DNA from: Trinickia sp. Y13
GTDB lineage: Bacteria; Pseudomonadota; Gammaproteobacteria; Burkholderiales; Burkholderiaceae
Direction: 5' to 3'
DNA: 64,000 bases
Assembly (NCBI RefSeq): GCF_029522115.1
Contig: NZ_JAKWFK010000007.1
Span: 124,001 to 188,000, forward strand
Shown: piece by piece, positions 17,149 through 27,600 of the stretch
Position numbering within the stretch: position 1 is the first letter of the stretch
How the letters are laid out: every line of letters starts with the position of its first letter
Position numbers and translations under genes: made by a program
The notes under the pieces: model-generated
Databases searched by the model: none
What the model was told of the DNA's origin: nothing
What the model saw: only the letters and a program-made list of their open reading frames with translations

Positions 17149-20142
17149 TCAGCGGCGACCCGACCGGCCGATGCGCGCATCGGCTTGGCCGATGTCGATC
17201 TCGAACCGGTCGGACTCGATCGCAGGCCCGAGTTCGATCTCGTAGAAGCTGTCCTCGTCCCCATGATCGCGATCGCTATGGTCGCCAGGTCGAGTGTGGC
17301 CAGCCGGCTCGGAGCGTTGGCTCGAGACCGAACTGGTGCGTGCGTCCCCGGCGAGCGCCGCGAGCGCATCGCGAACCTCGGCGCTTTTGTGGCTGCCGCG
17401 TCGCGCGTCCTTGCCTGTGCGTGAAAGCGGAATGTGCGCGAGCGCCTGCGCGACGGGCGAAGCCAGCGAGAGCCACGCTGCCTTGCCGACGACGCGCGCC
17501 TGACCGAGGCGGAATGCGGCCCGCGTGCGCCGGGAGGATTGCTCGCGGCGCCATGTGTAGTAATCGGTCGTGCCGTCGAGTCTGCCGGCCGTGATCTTGC
17601 GGCCGCCGACCGACAGCGTCAGTTCGTCGGCGATATCGGCGCGCGTCTCGAGCTCGTTCACCAGTGTGTCGAGCGAGGCGTCGAGTGCCTTGAAATCGAG
17701 CTGCCGGTCCGACGGCGAATAGGCTTGCGCCTCGGGCACGTCCAGCGCGAGCTTCAACGGTTCCCCCTTGCGCTTGAGTATCGCGAGCAGGCGGGCCATT
17801 TCCGTCTTCTGAAAGCGTGCGCGCTCTCCGGCAGAGTAGTGAGCCGTGATCGGTGTGCTGCCTTGCGTGATGACCTGGCCGTCCTTTTGGTCTCCGTAGT
17901 GCGTCTTCCAGGGATGGCCCTGGTTTGCGAGTATGTCCTTCTTGACGTTAACGCCAAGGCTGAATGCCGCGCCGAAGGTATTGGCTGTCGCGGCGACGGC
18001 AGCCGCTCCCCCCATCGTCATCGTGTAGCGCTCCTCTTCGCCGGCGGTCAGCCGCTTCGCCAGCCGCGTCGCTTCCACCTGCGCGCGGCCGTCGCCCGTA
18101 AAGAGCGCTTGCGCGTCGGCATCGCCGATCGCCGCGAGCGCCCGGGCGGCTGAAGCGAGCTTTTCGCGCACGGCCGCCGTGTCGCCGGCAGGCAGCTTTG
18201 CAGCCTCCTTCAGACGTGCCTGTGCTGTCTCGAAGTTGACCCAGTCGCGCAGGCTGGCCTTTAGGGTTTGCCGCTTGCCGGCCAAGCGCGTCGTATGAAA
18301 TTGCGCCTGCGGTCCCGACTCGGGCGCGGCGCCCGCCTTGTGCTTGAGCAGCGCGCGCGTCGAGGCAACCACTTTGCCGAGCAGCAGACGGCCCATGCTG
18401 TCGAATCGCATGCGGTAGGGGGTCTTCCAGGCGCTTGTCACGGCGCCGGTGTTGAACTTCGCCTCGTGCGTTTGTGCGAACTGCGCGTCGAGCGCTTGCA
18501 GCGCGGCCTGGCTTCGTTGAGCGCGGTCGGCTTCGAGCACCTCCGTCACGAGGTCGAGCTCTCGTGACGGCACGCCCGGTGCCGCCGGTGCGGCGGGGTC
18601 GCCGCTGGACCCGGTCTGGGCCGACGGCGGATGTCGTGTCTCGATCCCTGCGCGGACCAGACCGAGCAAGCGCTCATGATCGCCCTGGATTTGCGTGAGC
18701 TTGTCTTTTCGTTGTGCGCGGTAGTCGGCGTAGGCCGTCCAGTTGTCAAGCGGCCGCAACTCGTCGTTCGTGCTGTCGTCGGCGGCGACCTGCCGGAGTG
18801 TTTCGAGCAGCTTGCCGCGCGCCCCCGATTTGACCGCCGGGTCGCGCGAGCGGCGCTCGCCGAGATAGATGCGGTAGGCCTCGGCACGCGCTTGTTGCTG
18901 CTTCGCGGCCTTGCCGCCCATGAGATCGGCCGATTTCGCCAGCGCGACGATGGCGCGCGTGGCCTTCGCTTCGCCGTCCTTGCTCGGGCCGGTGCTCAAT
19001 TGGTATCCCACATAGGCGAGTGCGCCGACCGCGACGGCAGCCACGGACATGCCGAACGTGGCCGGCGCGGTCGGCGCGAAAATCGCCATCAGCGTCGCCG
19101 TCAGGCTGGCGGCGCCGTTGACATAGCCCAGGCCGAGATTGAGCTCATTGCCTCTGTATTCCACCTTGGCGCTTTCGGATGCGGCCTTGTACTGCGCCTT
19201 GTACTCGCTGCGGAAACAGAATGCTGCGAATGCGATGCTCAGATCGTCGCCCGCGGCACGCAGTTTCCGCTCAGCGAGGTGCCATGCCGCGGAACCCTCG
19301 GGCTTGCTCGCGCATTCGGCCTGTGCGCGTTCGAGCTCGGCCAGCGCCGCTTCCATCTCGTTGACGTCGGCGCTGATCTTGCCAAGCTGCGTCAGCAGTT
19401 TCCAGGAAGCGCCTGCGACGCTAGGGCCGTTCTTTCCGCTCGGCGGCGCATCGGCCTTGCCGTACGGCATCACTTCCTCGGTGCCCGAATTGCGAAAGCG
19501 CAGCTTCGCCGAAAACACCGCGAGCGCGCTGCTGACGGCCGTCAGCACGAGCTGTACGGTCGAGATGGCGACCTTCGCCGGGGGATGCAGGCTTGCGCCG
19601 ATCTGCACGGCGCCGAGGATGCCGTTGGCCGTGGAAGAGGTGAGGACGGGCTGCCGGTGCAACGCGCCTACGCCGGCTCGCTTGAAGCTGTCGAGGATTT
19701 TCCCCATCTCCTCGTCGTCCGTGCCGATCGCCTTCAGGAAGGTTTCGACCATTGCCTCGTAGTAGTCGCCTTTGCCGGCGCCTTCGGGCAGCAGCCGCTC
19801 GGCTCTGCGCTCGGGCGGAATCTCGTCGGCATGCGCGCGTTCGAAGTTCAGGGCGAGAAGATGCGAAAGCTCGGGGATCGAGACCTTCTCGACGAGGCTG
19901 TCGCGCCATCCTTCGCAGATTTGCATTGCGGTTTGCTCGTTCCACCCGTCGACGTGCAGGGCCGGCGGTTGCGGCACTTTCCGCATGTCGATCATCTGCT
20001 CGAACCGGTCCCTGATCGTGCCGCGCGGGGGTTTGGTCGACGCCACGATGGGCGACGACGTCCCATGCACGGGCGCGGTATCGTGCGCGACGCTCGTGTC
20101 GGTGAACGTGGGCAGCGGTGAGATCGGATTGAATCGAGGCAT
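17149..20142 (-). CDS. 997-aa protein with hydrophobic segments, candidate T3S effector
   Basis: The family is not recognised. The ATG at 20142 has AGGA upstream. The N-terminus (MPRFNPISPLPTFTDTSVAH) is Ser/Thr/Pro-rich. Two hydrophobic stretches could insert in a membrane, one near residues ~195-235 (ILGAVQIGASL, then VQLVLTAVSSALAVFSA) and one near ~360-410 (AASLTATLMAIFAP, then SVAAVAVGALAYVGYQL). A third Ala/Gly-rich segment lies near 720. Otherwise it is helical, charged and coiled-coil-like, with an acidic Asp/Glu/Ser-rich C-terminal tail. No enzymatic motif was seen. An Hrp box with one mismatch (TTCGG-N15-ATCGC) and a TAGCAT -10 lies upstream. Size, N-terminus and context suggest a secreted effector; other bacterial toxins with paired hydrophobic helices cannot be excluded. 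Confidence 0.75.
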   Translation of the reverse strand: MPRFNPISPLPTFTDTSVAHDTAPVHGTSSPIVASTKPPRGTIRDRFEQMIDMRKVPQPPALHVDGWNEQTAMQICEGWRDSLVEKVSIPELSHLLALNFERAHADEIPPERRAERLLPEGAGKGDYYEAMVETFLKAIGTDDEEMGKILDSFKRAGVGALHRQPVLTSSTANGILGAVQIGASLHPPAKVAISTVQLVLTAVSSALAVFSAKLRFRNSGTEEVMPYGKADAPPSGKNGPSVAGASWKLLTQLGKISADVNEMEAALAELERAQAECASKPEGSAAWHLAERKLRAAGDDLSIAFAAFCFRSEYKAQYKAASESAKVEYRGNELNLGLGYVNGAASLTATLMAIFAPTAPATFGMSVAAVAVGALAYVGYQLSTGPSKDGEAKATRAIVALAKSADLMGGKAAKQQQARAEAYRIYLGERRSRDPAVKSGARGKLLETLRQVAADDSTNDELRPLDNWTAYADYRAQRKDKLTQIQGDHERLLGLVRAGIETRHPPSAQTGSSGDPAAPAAPGVPSRELDLVTEVLEADRAQRSQAALQALDAQFAQTHEAKFNTGAVTSAWKTPYRMRFDSMGRLLLGKVVASTRALLKHKAGAAPESGPQAQFHTTRLAGKRQTLKASLRDWVNFETAQARLKEAAKLPAGDTAAVREKLASAARALAAIGDADAQALFTGDGRAQVEATRLAKRLTAGEEERYTMTMGGAAAVAATANTFGAAFSLGVNVKKDILANQGHPWKTHYGDQKDGQVITQGSTPITAHYSAGERARFQKTEMARLLAILKRKGEPLKLALDVPEAQAYSPSDRQLDFKALDASLDTLVNELETRADIADELTLSVGGRKITAGRLDGTTDYYTWRREQSSRRTRAAFRLGQARVVGKAAWLSLASPVAQALAHIPLSRTGKDARRGSHKSAEVRDALAALAGDARTSSVSSQRSEPAGHTRPGDHSDRDHGDEDSFYEIELGPAIESDRFEIDIGQADARIGRSGRR

Positions 20143-20192
20143 GAAAAGGTCCTGCGGAACGGACAGATCGGTATGGTGCATTCTCGTCGGCC

Positions 20193-20253
20193 ATGCTAGA
20201 CAGCCAAGATGACGGTACCGGACGGTGTGCGATGCGATGTGCAGGAAGCCGAA
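20193..20253 (-). promoter_or_regulatory. Imperfect hrpII/PIP box promoter of the 997-aa gene
   Basis: On the minus strand TTCGG (20253-20249), 15 nt, ATCGC (20233-20229; one mismatch), 30 nt, TAGCAT (20198-20193). Spacing and -10 are good; the second half-site deviates by one base. Confidence 0.6.
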
Positions 20254-20304
20254 GCAAGTGGGCGAGCTTGCCCTGGCACGGTGCAAGGATGCGACGCGGC
20301 GCGC

Positions 20305-21405
20305 TCAGGTGAGCGCGAATTCGACGCGCGGGCGGCCTGCCGGCGGCGCGGGGGCGCGCTCGGCATCGAACAGGATTTCGAAGCAGAGCACGGCCGAGCG
20401 CATGGCCCGGTAGCCGCCGAACGCGCGCTGCAGCGGATCGTGCTCGTCCAGTGCCGCCAACGCGTGCAACCATCGCTCGCCGCCGAGCGCCCGGCGGACG
20501 TGCTCCAACAGTGTCGCGCACAGTGCCGCGTCGTCATGCTCAGCGGCGATGAAGGCGAGATAGACATAGGGCAGACGTCCTTGGGGCGCCGGCAGCAGCG
20601 GCCTGCCGCGCAACGCGGCGACGGCGTTGTAGGCCGGGCGCGCCCAGGCGATGGGCCGCGCGTAGCGCTCAACGTGGGCCTGCCGCAGCGGCGCTTGATC
20701 CCATGCGGCGATCGTTGCGCGGATACGTCCGTCGTCGCCGAGCGCCAAAAAGAAGTCCTCCGCGCGTAGCGTGTCGCAGCGCCCGCCGGGTTCGAAATCG
20801 TCGACGCCGATCACGGGCGCCCAGGCGCCCCCGGTCCGCTGCGTGGCGAGAAAGCGGACGATCTCGGGCAACTCGTCCGGCCGCGCGCGCCTGATCGCCG
20901 CCTGCGTCGATGCAGGAGGACGCCGCCGGGCGCCCAGGTGAAGCGCATGCGTTTGCAGCCGGCTGAATCGCCGCAGGCGCGGCATGCCGGGGCGCCCGCT
21001 CGCGAGGCTGCGCAGCGCCGCTTCGTTGTCTTCATAGACGAGCGTGTAGCAAGGCAGGGGTTCGGCCTCGTGCAGTGCACGCAGTTCGCCGAACAGTCGC
21101 GCGACCAGCCCGCGGCCGCGGTGAGCGCGATCGACGCGCAAATCGGAGACGAGCGCCGCGCGCTGTGGCACGCCGTCGAGCAATACGGTCGCCACGCTGC
21201 GCGCGAGCGTGGCCACGATGGCGTCCGTGGCCGCCTCGCGGCAGACGATGGTCTGCATTGCGCCCTGCAGGCGGGATGCGGCGAAGTAGGACGGTTCGCG
21301 CCGCAGGCTCAGCGCGACGGCGCCCTCGATCCAATCGGCCGCCATGCGGGCGCGCAGCTGTGCGTCATCGTCCGGCTGCGCGATCGAGAATCGGTATCCG
21401 CTCAT
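20305..21405 (-). CDS. GNAT-family acyltransferase (tandem-type)
   Basis: This 366-aa protein has a GNAT domain in its first half: VSDLRVDRAHRGRGLVARLFGEL matches motif A (R/Q-x-x-G-x-G/A acyl-CoA loop), followed by a typical beta-strand region (LPCYTLVYEDNEAAL). The second half has a similar size and may be a degenerate second GNAT fold. The ATG at 21405 overlaps the desaturase stop as ATGA, so translation is coupled. It is the last gene of the 23077->20305 operon. The acyl donor and acceptor are unknown; with a desaturase and another GNAT beside it, a lipid or acylated metabolite is more likely than protein acetylation. No Hrp box was found upstream of the operon. Confidence 0.85.
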   Translation of the reverse strand: MSGYRFSIAQPDDDAQLRARMAADWIEGAVALSLRREPSYFAASRLQGAMQTIVCREAATDAIVATLARSVATVLLDGVPQRAALVSDLRVDRAHRGRGLVARLFGELRALHEAEPLPCYTLVYEDNEAALRSLASGRPGMPRLRRFSRLQTHALHLGARRRPPASTQAAIRRARPDELPEIVRFLATQRTGGAWAPVIGVDDFEPGGRCDTLRAEDFFLALGDDGRIRATIAAWDQAPLRQAHVERYARPIAWARPAYNAVAALRGRPLLPAPQGRLPYVYLAFIAAEHDDAALCATLLEHVRRALGGERWLHALAALDEHDPLQRAFGGYRAMRSAVLCFEILFDAERAPAPPAGRPRVEFALT

Positions 21406-22322
21406 TGGCCGAGGTTGCGGCGACGCTTCGGGGCGGCAACCGACGCACCCGGTTCCGGGCCGTCCGGCAGCCAGAGCCGCGGGCCCGCGGCCAGCCAATG
21501 GCGCACGAATGCAGAGTAGGTTAGCGGCGCGGCCGTCGGATCGTCGCGCAGGCGCCGTGGCGCGTCGTGCCAGCGAGCGGCCGGATAGCGATGGTGGACG
21601 CGGTGCAGCGAGCGGTGGAGCATGAGCCAACCGAGCCCGAAGGGCAGCACGATGTCATGCGTGATGTCGCCGGGCTCTCGGTGCGTAGCGGCCCGCGCGA
21701 TGGGCACCCCGTAGTGCTCTGCTTGCGTCAGCATGAAATCGAACCATGCGAGGAGGACCGCTGGAAGCGCATAGGCCCAGAGCACGGCTTGCGGCGCACG
21801 CCATGCGCCGAGGGCGACGAGCGTGAAGAGCCCGAGCATCCAGCCGAGCGCAACGCTGCGCTCGCGGCGCCTCGAGCGCGGCACCATCGGCCAGCCGACG
21901 CGGTTCTGATGCCAGGCGATCCACGGCAGCTCCAGCGGCGCGAGCGCCCAGATCCATCGCGTGCGCCAACTGAGCGCATAGAGCCGGCCTTCGGGGTCGG
22001 CCTGCGTGCAACTCGCGCGATGGTGTTGCAGATGGAAGTAGCGATAGGCTGTGAAGTTCACACCGAACAGCGCGGCGCAAAACAGGCCGACGGTATCGTT
22101 CGCACGGCGATTCGAGAGGAAGGTGCCGTGAACCGCCATGTGCTTGGCCTCCTGGCAGCCGGCCAGCAGCAGCGCCTGCGGCAGGCATAGCAGCACCCGC
22201 AGCCAGAGGTGTGGCGTGATCGCAAGCACGATCGTGTTGAACGCGACGATGGCGAGAAACAACAGGCTCGGCAGATCGGCGTGGCGGCTCGGGCGCGCCG
22301 CTACGGCAACGGCAGAAATCAT
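21402..22322 (-). CDS. Membrane fatty acid desaturase/hydroxylase family protein
   Basis: This 306-aa integral membrane di-iron enzyme has the expected histidine boxes: HMAVH (with a flanking E and K), HLQHHRA, and HRSLHRVHHRYP near the C-terminus. Hydrophobic segments pair around residues 15-55 and 155-200. It should introduce a double bond or hydroxyl into an acyl chain at the inner membrane. It sits between two GNAT genes, 17 nt after the first and overlapping the second by four bases, which indicates a dedicated three-step pathway rather than general membrane-lipid desaturation. The ATG at 22322 was chosen because it starts the conserved hydrophobic region. Confidence 0.9.
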   Translation of the reverse strand: MISAVAVAARPSRHADLPSLLFLAIVAFNTIVLAITPHLWLRVLLCLPQALLLAGCQEAKHMAVHGTFLSNRRANDTVGLFCAALFGVNFTAYRYFHLQHHRASCTQADPEGRLYALSWRTRWIWALAPLELPWIAWHQNRVGWPMVPRSRRRERSVALGWMLGLFTLVALGAWRAPQAVLWAYALPAVLLAWFDFMLTQAEHYGVPIARAATHREPGDITHDIVLPFGLGWLMLHRSLHRVHHRYPAARWHDAPRRLRDDPTAAPLTYSAFVRHWLAAGPRLWLPDGPEPGASVAAPKRRRNLGQ

Positions 22323-22339
22323 GGGGGACTCCGGCTCGA

Positions 22340-23077
22340 TCAAAGGAAGGAGGCGAGCGTGCGCGTGACGCTCGTGATCCACGCCGCGGGCAGGCGTTGC
22401 CAGACGGGGGCGAGCAGCGAGAGGGGGACCGTGCAACGCAGCAGCACGCCATAGTCGAGCGAGCGCTCGTGCGGAAAATAGTCGCGCTTCGCGCCGACGA
22501 TCTTCGTAAAGCCGCGCCGGTGGTAGTAGCGCAATTGCGGATCGAACGGCCGGCCCCGACGGCGACGGTAGACGTAGTCCTCCACGCTGCCGTGCGGATG
22601 GCGCTGCCGCCATGCGCGCAGCCCGGGCACCGGGGAGCCGAGATAGATATAGCGCCAACCGCGCGCGAGCGCCCGAGGCCAGAAGTACGCGAACAGCGCG
22701 TCGACGCCGGCGGCATCCCGGCTGCTCAGGCTGATGCCGAACAGCGACCGGCTGTCGTGCGGCGACGTCGCTGCCACGCATGACTGCCAGGTTTGCGCGT
22801 CGCGATCGAAATCATCGGGCACGGGCTTCAGAAAAAGCGAGGCGAGCAACTTTCCCGTGTGCACGCAGAACGCTCCCATCGCGAGTTCGGGATGAGCCTC
22901 GATCCGTGCCAGCAGTTGGGTTCGCGACGCCGCCTGGACGGCGTTCCACTTCTCGTGCTCGAGTTCGAGCAAGGCGGGCAGGTCGCCGGGCGTCAGAAGC
23001 CGGGCTTGGGCGCGAACCCGGCTCGTGAGGCGAGCGGGTGCGGATGGGGGCGCAAGAAGGCGAAGGGCGCGGTCCAT
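22340..23077 (-). CDS. GNAT-family N-acyltransferase
   Basis: This 245-aa protein has features of GNAT-like N-acyltransferases. LLTPGDLPALLELEHEKWN forms the N-terminal helix, a strand carries LFGISLSSRDAAGVDALFAYFWPRALARGWRYIYLGSP, and the C-terminal part has a conserved RYYHRRGF motif. The classic R-x-x-G-x-G loop is not obvious, so cofactor binding is less certain than for its partner. The ATG at 23077 was picked because upstream in-frame sequence is non-conserved. It is the first gene of a three-gene minus-strand operon and is divergent from the heptosyltransferase gene. No paired Hrp box is present in the 258-nt divergent gap. Confidence 0.78.
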   Translation of the reverse strand: MDRALRLLAPPSAPARLTSRVRAQARLLTPGDLPALLELEHEKWNAVQAASRTQLLARIEAHPELAMGAFCVHTGKLLASLFLKPVPDDFDRDAQTWQSCVAATSPHDSRSLFGISLSSRDAAGVDALFAYFWPRALARGWRYIYLGSPVPGLRAWRQRHPHGSVEDYVYRRRRGRPFDPQLRYYHRRGFTKIVGAKRDYFPHERSLDYGVLLRCTVPLSLLAPVWQRLPAAWITSVTRTLASFL

Positions 23078-23335
23078 GGTGGTGAAGGGTGGCCAAAAAA
23101 GTACGTGGGGCAAAGGCCACAAGGGCATTGCAACGACCGCCGGTATTGAGCCAGACTCATGTGTCAGCGCGATGTCGTATGCTCCGAAACCCTGATTCGG
23201 TTCAACCTTCGCCCGATAAGGTCGATATGGCCATAGTGGAGCGCCGGCGAATCCGGTCGACGGCGCCACGGCAACCGGCATGGCCGGCGCAGCCTGACGC
23301 GACGTCAGTCGAACGCCGCCAAGGGAATCAACGAT

Positions 23336-24643
23336 ATGCAGCCTTCTTCTGGTGCTTCGCCGCTCGAGCAAACCGCCTCGTGCGCGCCGGCTTCATCGGC
23401 TTTGCCGGCTTCGGCCGTCCAAGCCGGCGGGGCCACGGCGAATGCGGCGATGCCGCCCAAGCCCGCCTTTACGCCGCCGGCGCCGCCCGCGACGCAGACG
23501 GGCCCGCACGGCATCCGCTTCGACTTCAACGACGGCTGCCGCGTCGCGTTGCCCGAGGGCGGTTGGCGCGTGCGGCTGCGCGATCTCGACACCGGCAACG
23601 TTATCTTCGAGACCGAACTCGACGCGGGTCTCGTGCTGAGCTCGAAAAAATACTTCGTGCGCTTCTCGATCGAGGTTTGGCGCCGCGAGGCAGCGCCCGA
23701 CGCGCCGCCCTTGTTCGCGCATCACTACGGTGCGGAAGGCCGGCCGGTGCTGATCCAGTTTCCGGTCGGCACGATCGGCGATGTCGTCGGGTGGCTGCCG
23801 TATGCCGTGAAGTTTCAGCGCAAGCACCGATGCCGGTTGACCTGCGCGATGTCCGACAAGCTCATTGCGCTCTTCGCGAAGGCCTATCCCGAGATCGAGT
23901 TCGTCACGCCCGAGGCCGTGCGCCCGCAGCAGTATTACGCCACGTACAACCTCGGGCTCTTCTTCGACGATAACGAGTGCGTGCGCCAGCCCTGCGATTT
24001 CCGGCTAGTGGGCCTGCACCGGACGGCGGGCTACCTGCTCGGCGTCGATCCCGCCGAGGAGCGGCCCAGCCTCGCGCTCGACGACGACAGCCGCCCGATC
24101 GACGAGCCTTATGCCGTGATCGCGGTCCAAAGTTCGACCCAGGCGAAATACTGGAACCACCCCACGGGCTGGCGCGAGATCGTCGCGTTCCTGAAGGCCC
24201 ACCGCTATCGCGTGATCTGCATCGATCAGAAGGCCACCCATGGGTTCGGTTACGTCTGGAACCACATCCCCTACGGCGCCGAGGACGAGACGGGCGACAG
24301 GCCGCTGCAGGAGCGCGTGCGCTGGCTGCGCCATGCGAGCCTGTTCGTCGGCCTGTCGAGCGGCCTTTCGTGGCTGGCCTGGGCGGTGGGCACGCCCACG
24401 GTGCTCATCAGCGGGTTCACGCACGAGACCAACGAGTTCGCCACGCCGTTTCGCGTGATCAACTATCACGCCTGTAACAGTTGCTGGAACGATGTGCGGC
24501 ACCGCTTCGATCATCAGGACTTCTTCTGGTGTCCGCGTCACAAGGACACGCCGCGGCAGTTCGAGTGCACGCGGCTGATCACGCCGGAGCAGGTGAAGAC
24601 GGCGCTGCGGCGCATTCCGGCGTTCGGGCAATTGGGGCGCTAG
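23336..24643 (+). CDS. Autotransporter strand-loop-strand O-heptosyltransferase (BAHT/TibC/Aah family)
   Basis: This 435-aa cytosolic glycosyltransferase should add heptose from ADP-heptose to Ser/Thr in the repeats of an adhesin passenger before export. Diagnostic features are the N-terminal substrate-recognition region (RFDFNDGCRVALPEG), the glycosyltransferase-B-like fold (VQFPVGTIGDVVGWLPYA-type loop, then VGLSSGLSWLAWAVGTPTVLI) and the C-terminal iron finger with four cysteines, Cys380, Cys383, Cys399 and Cys411. AAGGGA precedes the ATG. It ends 18 nt from the 3' end of the autotransporter gene, to which it is convergent. Such enzymes are normally encoded immediately upstream of, and in line with, their adhesin, so the tail-to-tail layout here is unusual. 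Confidence 0.93.
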   Translation: MQPSSGASPLEQTASCAPASSALPASAVQAGGATANAAMPPKPAFTPPAPPATQTGPHGIRFDFNDGCRVALPEGGWRVRLRDLDTGNVIFETELDAGLVLSSKKYFVRFSIEVWRREAAPDAPPLFAHHYGAEGRPVLIQFPVGTIGDVVGWLPYAVKFQRKHRCRLTCAMSDKLIALFAKAYPEIEFVTPEAVRPQQYYATYNLGLFFDDNECVRQPCDFRLVGLHRTAGYLLGVDPAEERPSLALDDDSRPIDEPYAVIAVQSSTQAKYWNHPTGWREIVAFLKAHRYRVICIDQKATHGFGYVWNHIPYGAEDETGDRPLQERVRWLRHASLFVGLSSGLSWLAWAVGTPTVLISGFTHETNEFATPFRVINYHACNSCWNDVRHRFDHQDFFWCPRHKDTPRQFECTRLITPEQVKTALRRIPAFGQLGR

Positions 24644-24661
24644 GGCGCGCGTCGTCGCTCG

Positions 24662-27600
24662 TCAATAGCGATAGCTCAGATTCAATTTCATCTCGGAGCC
24701 CGAGCGGAATTGCGTCGAGGCGTCGGCCGAGACCGACCAAGCGCGGCCCAATTGGGCCTGCAAGCCCGCCCCCAGCGAGACGATTTCGCGCGCAAGCGCT
24801 GCGCCGGGCGCGGCAAATGCCGTCCCATCCTGCGCGAACACGGTTACGGCGCGCGCGCGGCCCGCGAGCTCCGCGGCATACGTGAAGTCGAGGTGCAGTC
24901 GTGCTGGCCGTTCGGCACTGCCGAAAGCGTGCGCGAGCGAAATGCCCGCGTACGGCTGCAGGCTGTGAACCGTGTCGGCGCCGACGGCCAGGTCCTGTCC
25001 GCCTGCGCCCGATTCGACGAACCCCTGACCATGGACATAGGCCCAGCGCAGGCCGGCGCGCGGCGTGAGCACCGCGCCGCCGAAATGCATCGGCAAACTG
25101 GCCTGCACGGCGCCGGTCACCGCTTGAATCAGGTGGTCGCCTTCGGCCGTATCGGCGCCTGCGCTGCCGAACGGGCGCGTTTGCCCGGCCCAATGAACGC
25201 CGTAGCCAACGAGTGCGGCGGCCTGAAGCGGGCCGAGGGCATGGCTGCCGTACAAGGCGAGACGCAGCGCATCGAAACGGCCCGTGTCGGGCGAGCCGTA
25301 TTCGCCGATCTGCGCATGTTCGAAGCCGAGCGCGCCGCCGACTCGCGCGTGATCGTCGCCGCGGTCAAGCCCCGCAACGGCGCCATAGCGATGCGCCCCA
25401 TAGCCTGAAACATTGTCGTATCCATCGGCGCGCGCATAGCCGCCCATGGCCGTCACCCAGGCGCCGCCGTGCGCGGCGGCGGATTGCGCGCCGGCCGGTG
25501 TCGCGAGACGATCGAGTACGAGCGCATCGGTTGCCTGCGCGGCCTGGACGACGGTCGAGCCGAGCGCGGTGAAAATGGTGGTATCGATCGGAGCGACGAC
25601 CGCGGCGCCGTTCACGAGTTGGAGATCGACCTCGGTCGCGCCGTAGCTAACGCTCTGGGTCAGGCCGTTCAGGTTCGCGCCCGCTGTCGTCTGCGAGGAC
25701 ACGGAGTCGAAGCGCCCGTTGATGGCGTTCGCGGTCAGCAGCGCATAGGCCCGCGCCGAATACGTGCCGGGGTCGTAGAGCACCGATAGCCCGCCGGAAA
25801 GGGTCGCCGTTCCAAGCACCCTCAATTGCGATCCCGCGGTCGGGCTGACCTCGATCACGAGCGCCGCGTTCGAAGCCTGGACATAGTTGCCGCCGACGGT
25901 CAGCGTGCCGATCGTGCCGCCCGGCATGACAGTGCCGGCGTTCGCGACCGAGCCGCCGACCGAGCCGTGCCCGCGCAGGGTGCCCGCGCTGCGCACGCTC
26001 ACGTCGCCGCCGAGCGATGCGCTGTCCTGACCGAGCTCGCCGACGATCAGCGTTCCCGACGAGACGACGGTGGCGCCTGAGAAGGCGTGGTTGTCCGCGC
26101 TGACGATCGTCGTGCCGATGCCTTGCTGAATCACCGTGCCGCTGCCCGCAATCGTGCCCGCATAGGTCGAGGTCGTCGTCTGATCGAAGATGACCGTCCC
26201 ATTGTCGAGCAGCGTGCCGTTCGCGCCGAGCGCGGTGGAGGTGGCGATGCCGCCGCTGGAAACCGTCTGCGTGCCGCCGCTGCCGATGACGGTGCCGATT
26301 GCGATGCCGCCCGAGGCGATGCTCTGCATCGCGCCAGTCGAGAGCGTGGTGCCGGAGACGAGACCGCCGCTCGCGACGGTCTGCGTGCCGCCCGACGTGA
26401 CTGCCGTGCCGAACGTCCTGCCGCCGTTGCTGACGGATTGGACGCCACCGCTGCCGACAGTCGTTGCGCTGGCGACTGCCCCGGAAAAGACGTATTGGGC
26501 GCCGCCATTGGCCACGTCGGTGCTCGTCGCCGTGCCGCCGGACGAAATGTTTTGCACGCCGCCGCTGCTGATCGTCGAGCCCGAAGCGATGCCGCCGGCA
26601 AAGATGTACTGCGCGCCGCCGCTGCCGACAGCGGTGTTGCTGGCCACTCCACCGCCGAAGACGACTTGCGAGCCCACGTCGAGGACGGCGGCACCGATCG
26701 CCGAGCCACCGCTGCTCACGTACTGGTGTCCTCCGCTGCCGACGACGGTTCCGCTGGCCACGCCGCCCGACGAAACGTACTGGGCGCCGCCCCCGCTCGC
26801 TGTCGTCGCTACGGCCGTGCCGCCGAACAGAAACTGCGCGCCGCCGTTCAGCGTCGTCCCCGATACCGTGCCGCCAGTCCAGACGTTCTGCTGGGCGCCT
26901 GTCGCGATCGACGCCCCGGTCGCGGCTCCGCCTGAAAGAACGTTCTGGTAGCCGCCGCTCGCCACGGCTGTGCCGATGGCCAGCGCGCTGCTGACGTACT
27001 CGTTGCCGCCGCTGCCGACGGTGGTTGCGCTTGCCACGCCGCCGGAGTAGACATACTCGTTGCCGCCGGAGAGCACGGTGGTGCCCGAGGTTGCTCCGCC
27101 GAGCAGATACGCGCCGCCGCCGCTGCCCACGGTCGTGCCGACGGCGGTGCCGCCCGCGAGGATCGTCTCGCCACCGCCGCTCACCACGGTCCCGATGGTC
27201 GACGCGCCGCTGCTAACGTATTGATTGCCGCCGCTCGAGACAGTCGTCGCGCTGGCCACGCTCCCCGAAAAGATGTATTGGGCCCCGCCGCTGAACACGG
27301 TTGCGCTCGACGCCGAGCCGCCCATTAGGAATTGCGCGCCGCCAGCGACCTGTGTCGCGAGGGCGGACCCGCCCGTCCAGACGAACTCGTTGCCGCCGCT
27401 GAGGGTCGTGCCGCTCGCGAGCCCGCCCGAGTTGACGAACTCGGTGCCGCTCGAGAAGACAACGGTGCCCGATGCCGATCCGCCCGACGAGATGCTCTGC
27501 GCGCCCCCGCTGCTCACGAGCGTGCCGACGGCAACCCCTGCGCTGTTGATATAGACGTTGCCGCCGCTTTCGACCGTGGTCCCGCTCGCCGTGCCTCCTG

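Noticed and set aside
26190-26951. Plus-strand frames across the autotransporter passenger
   Set aside because: Periodic composition simply mirrors the strand-loop-strand repeats on the real coding strand.
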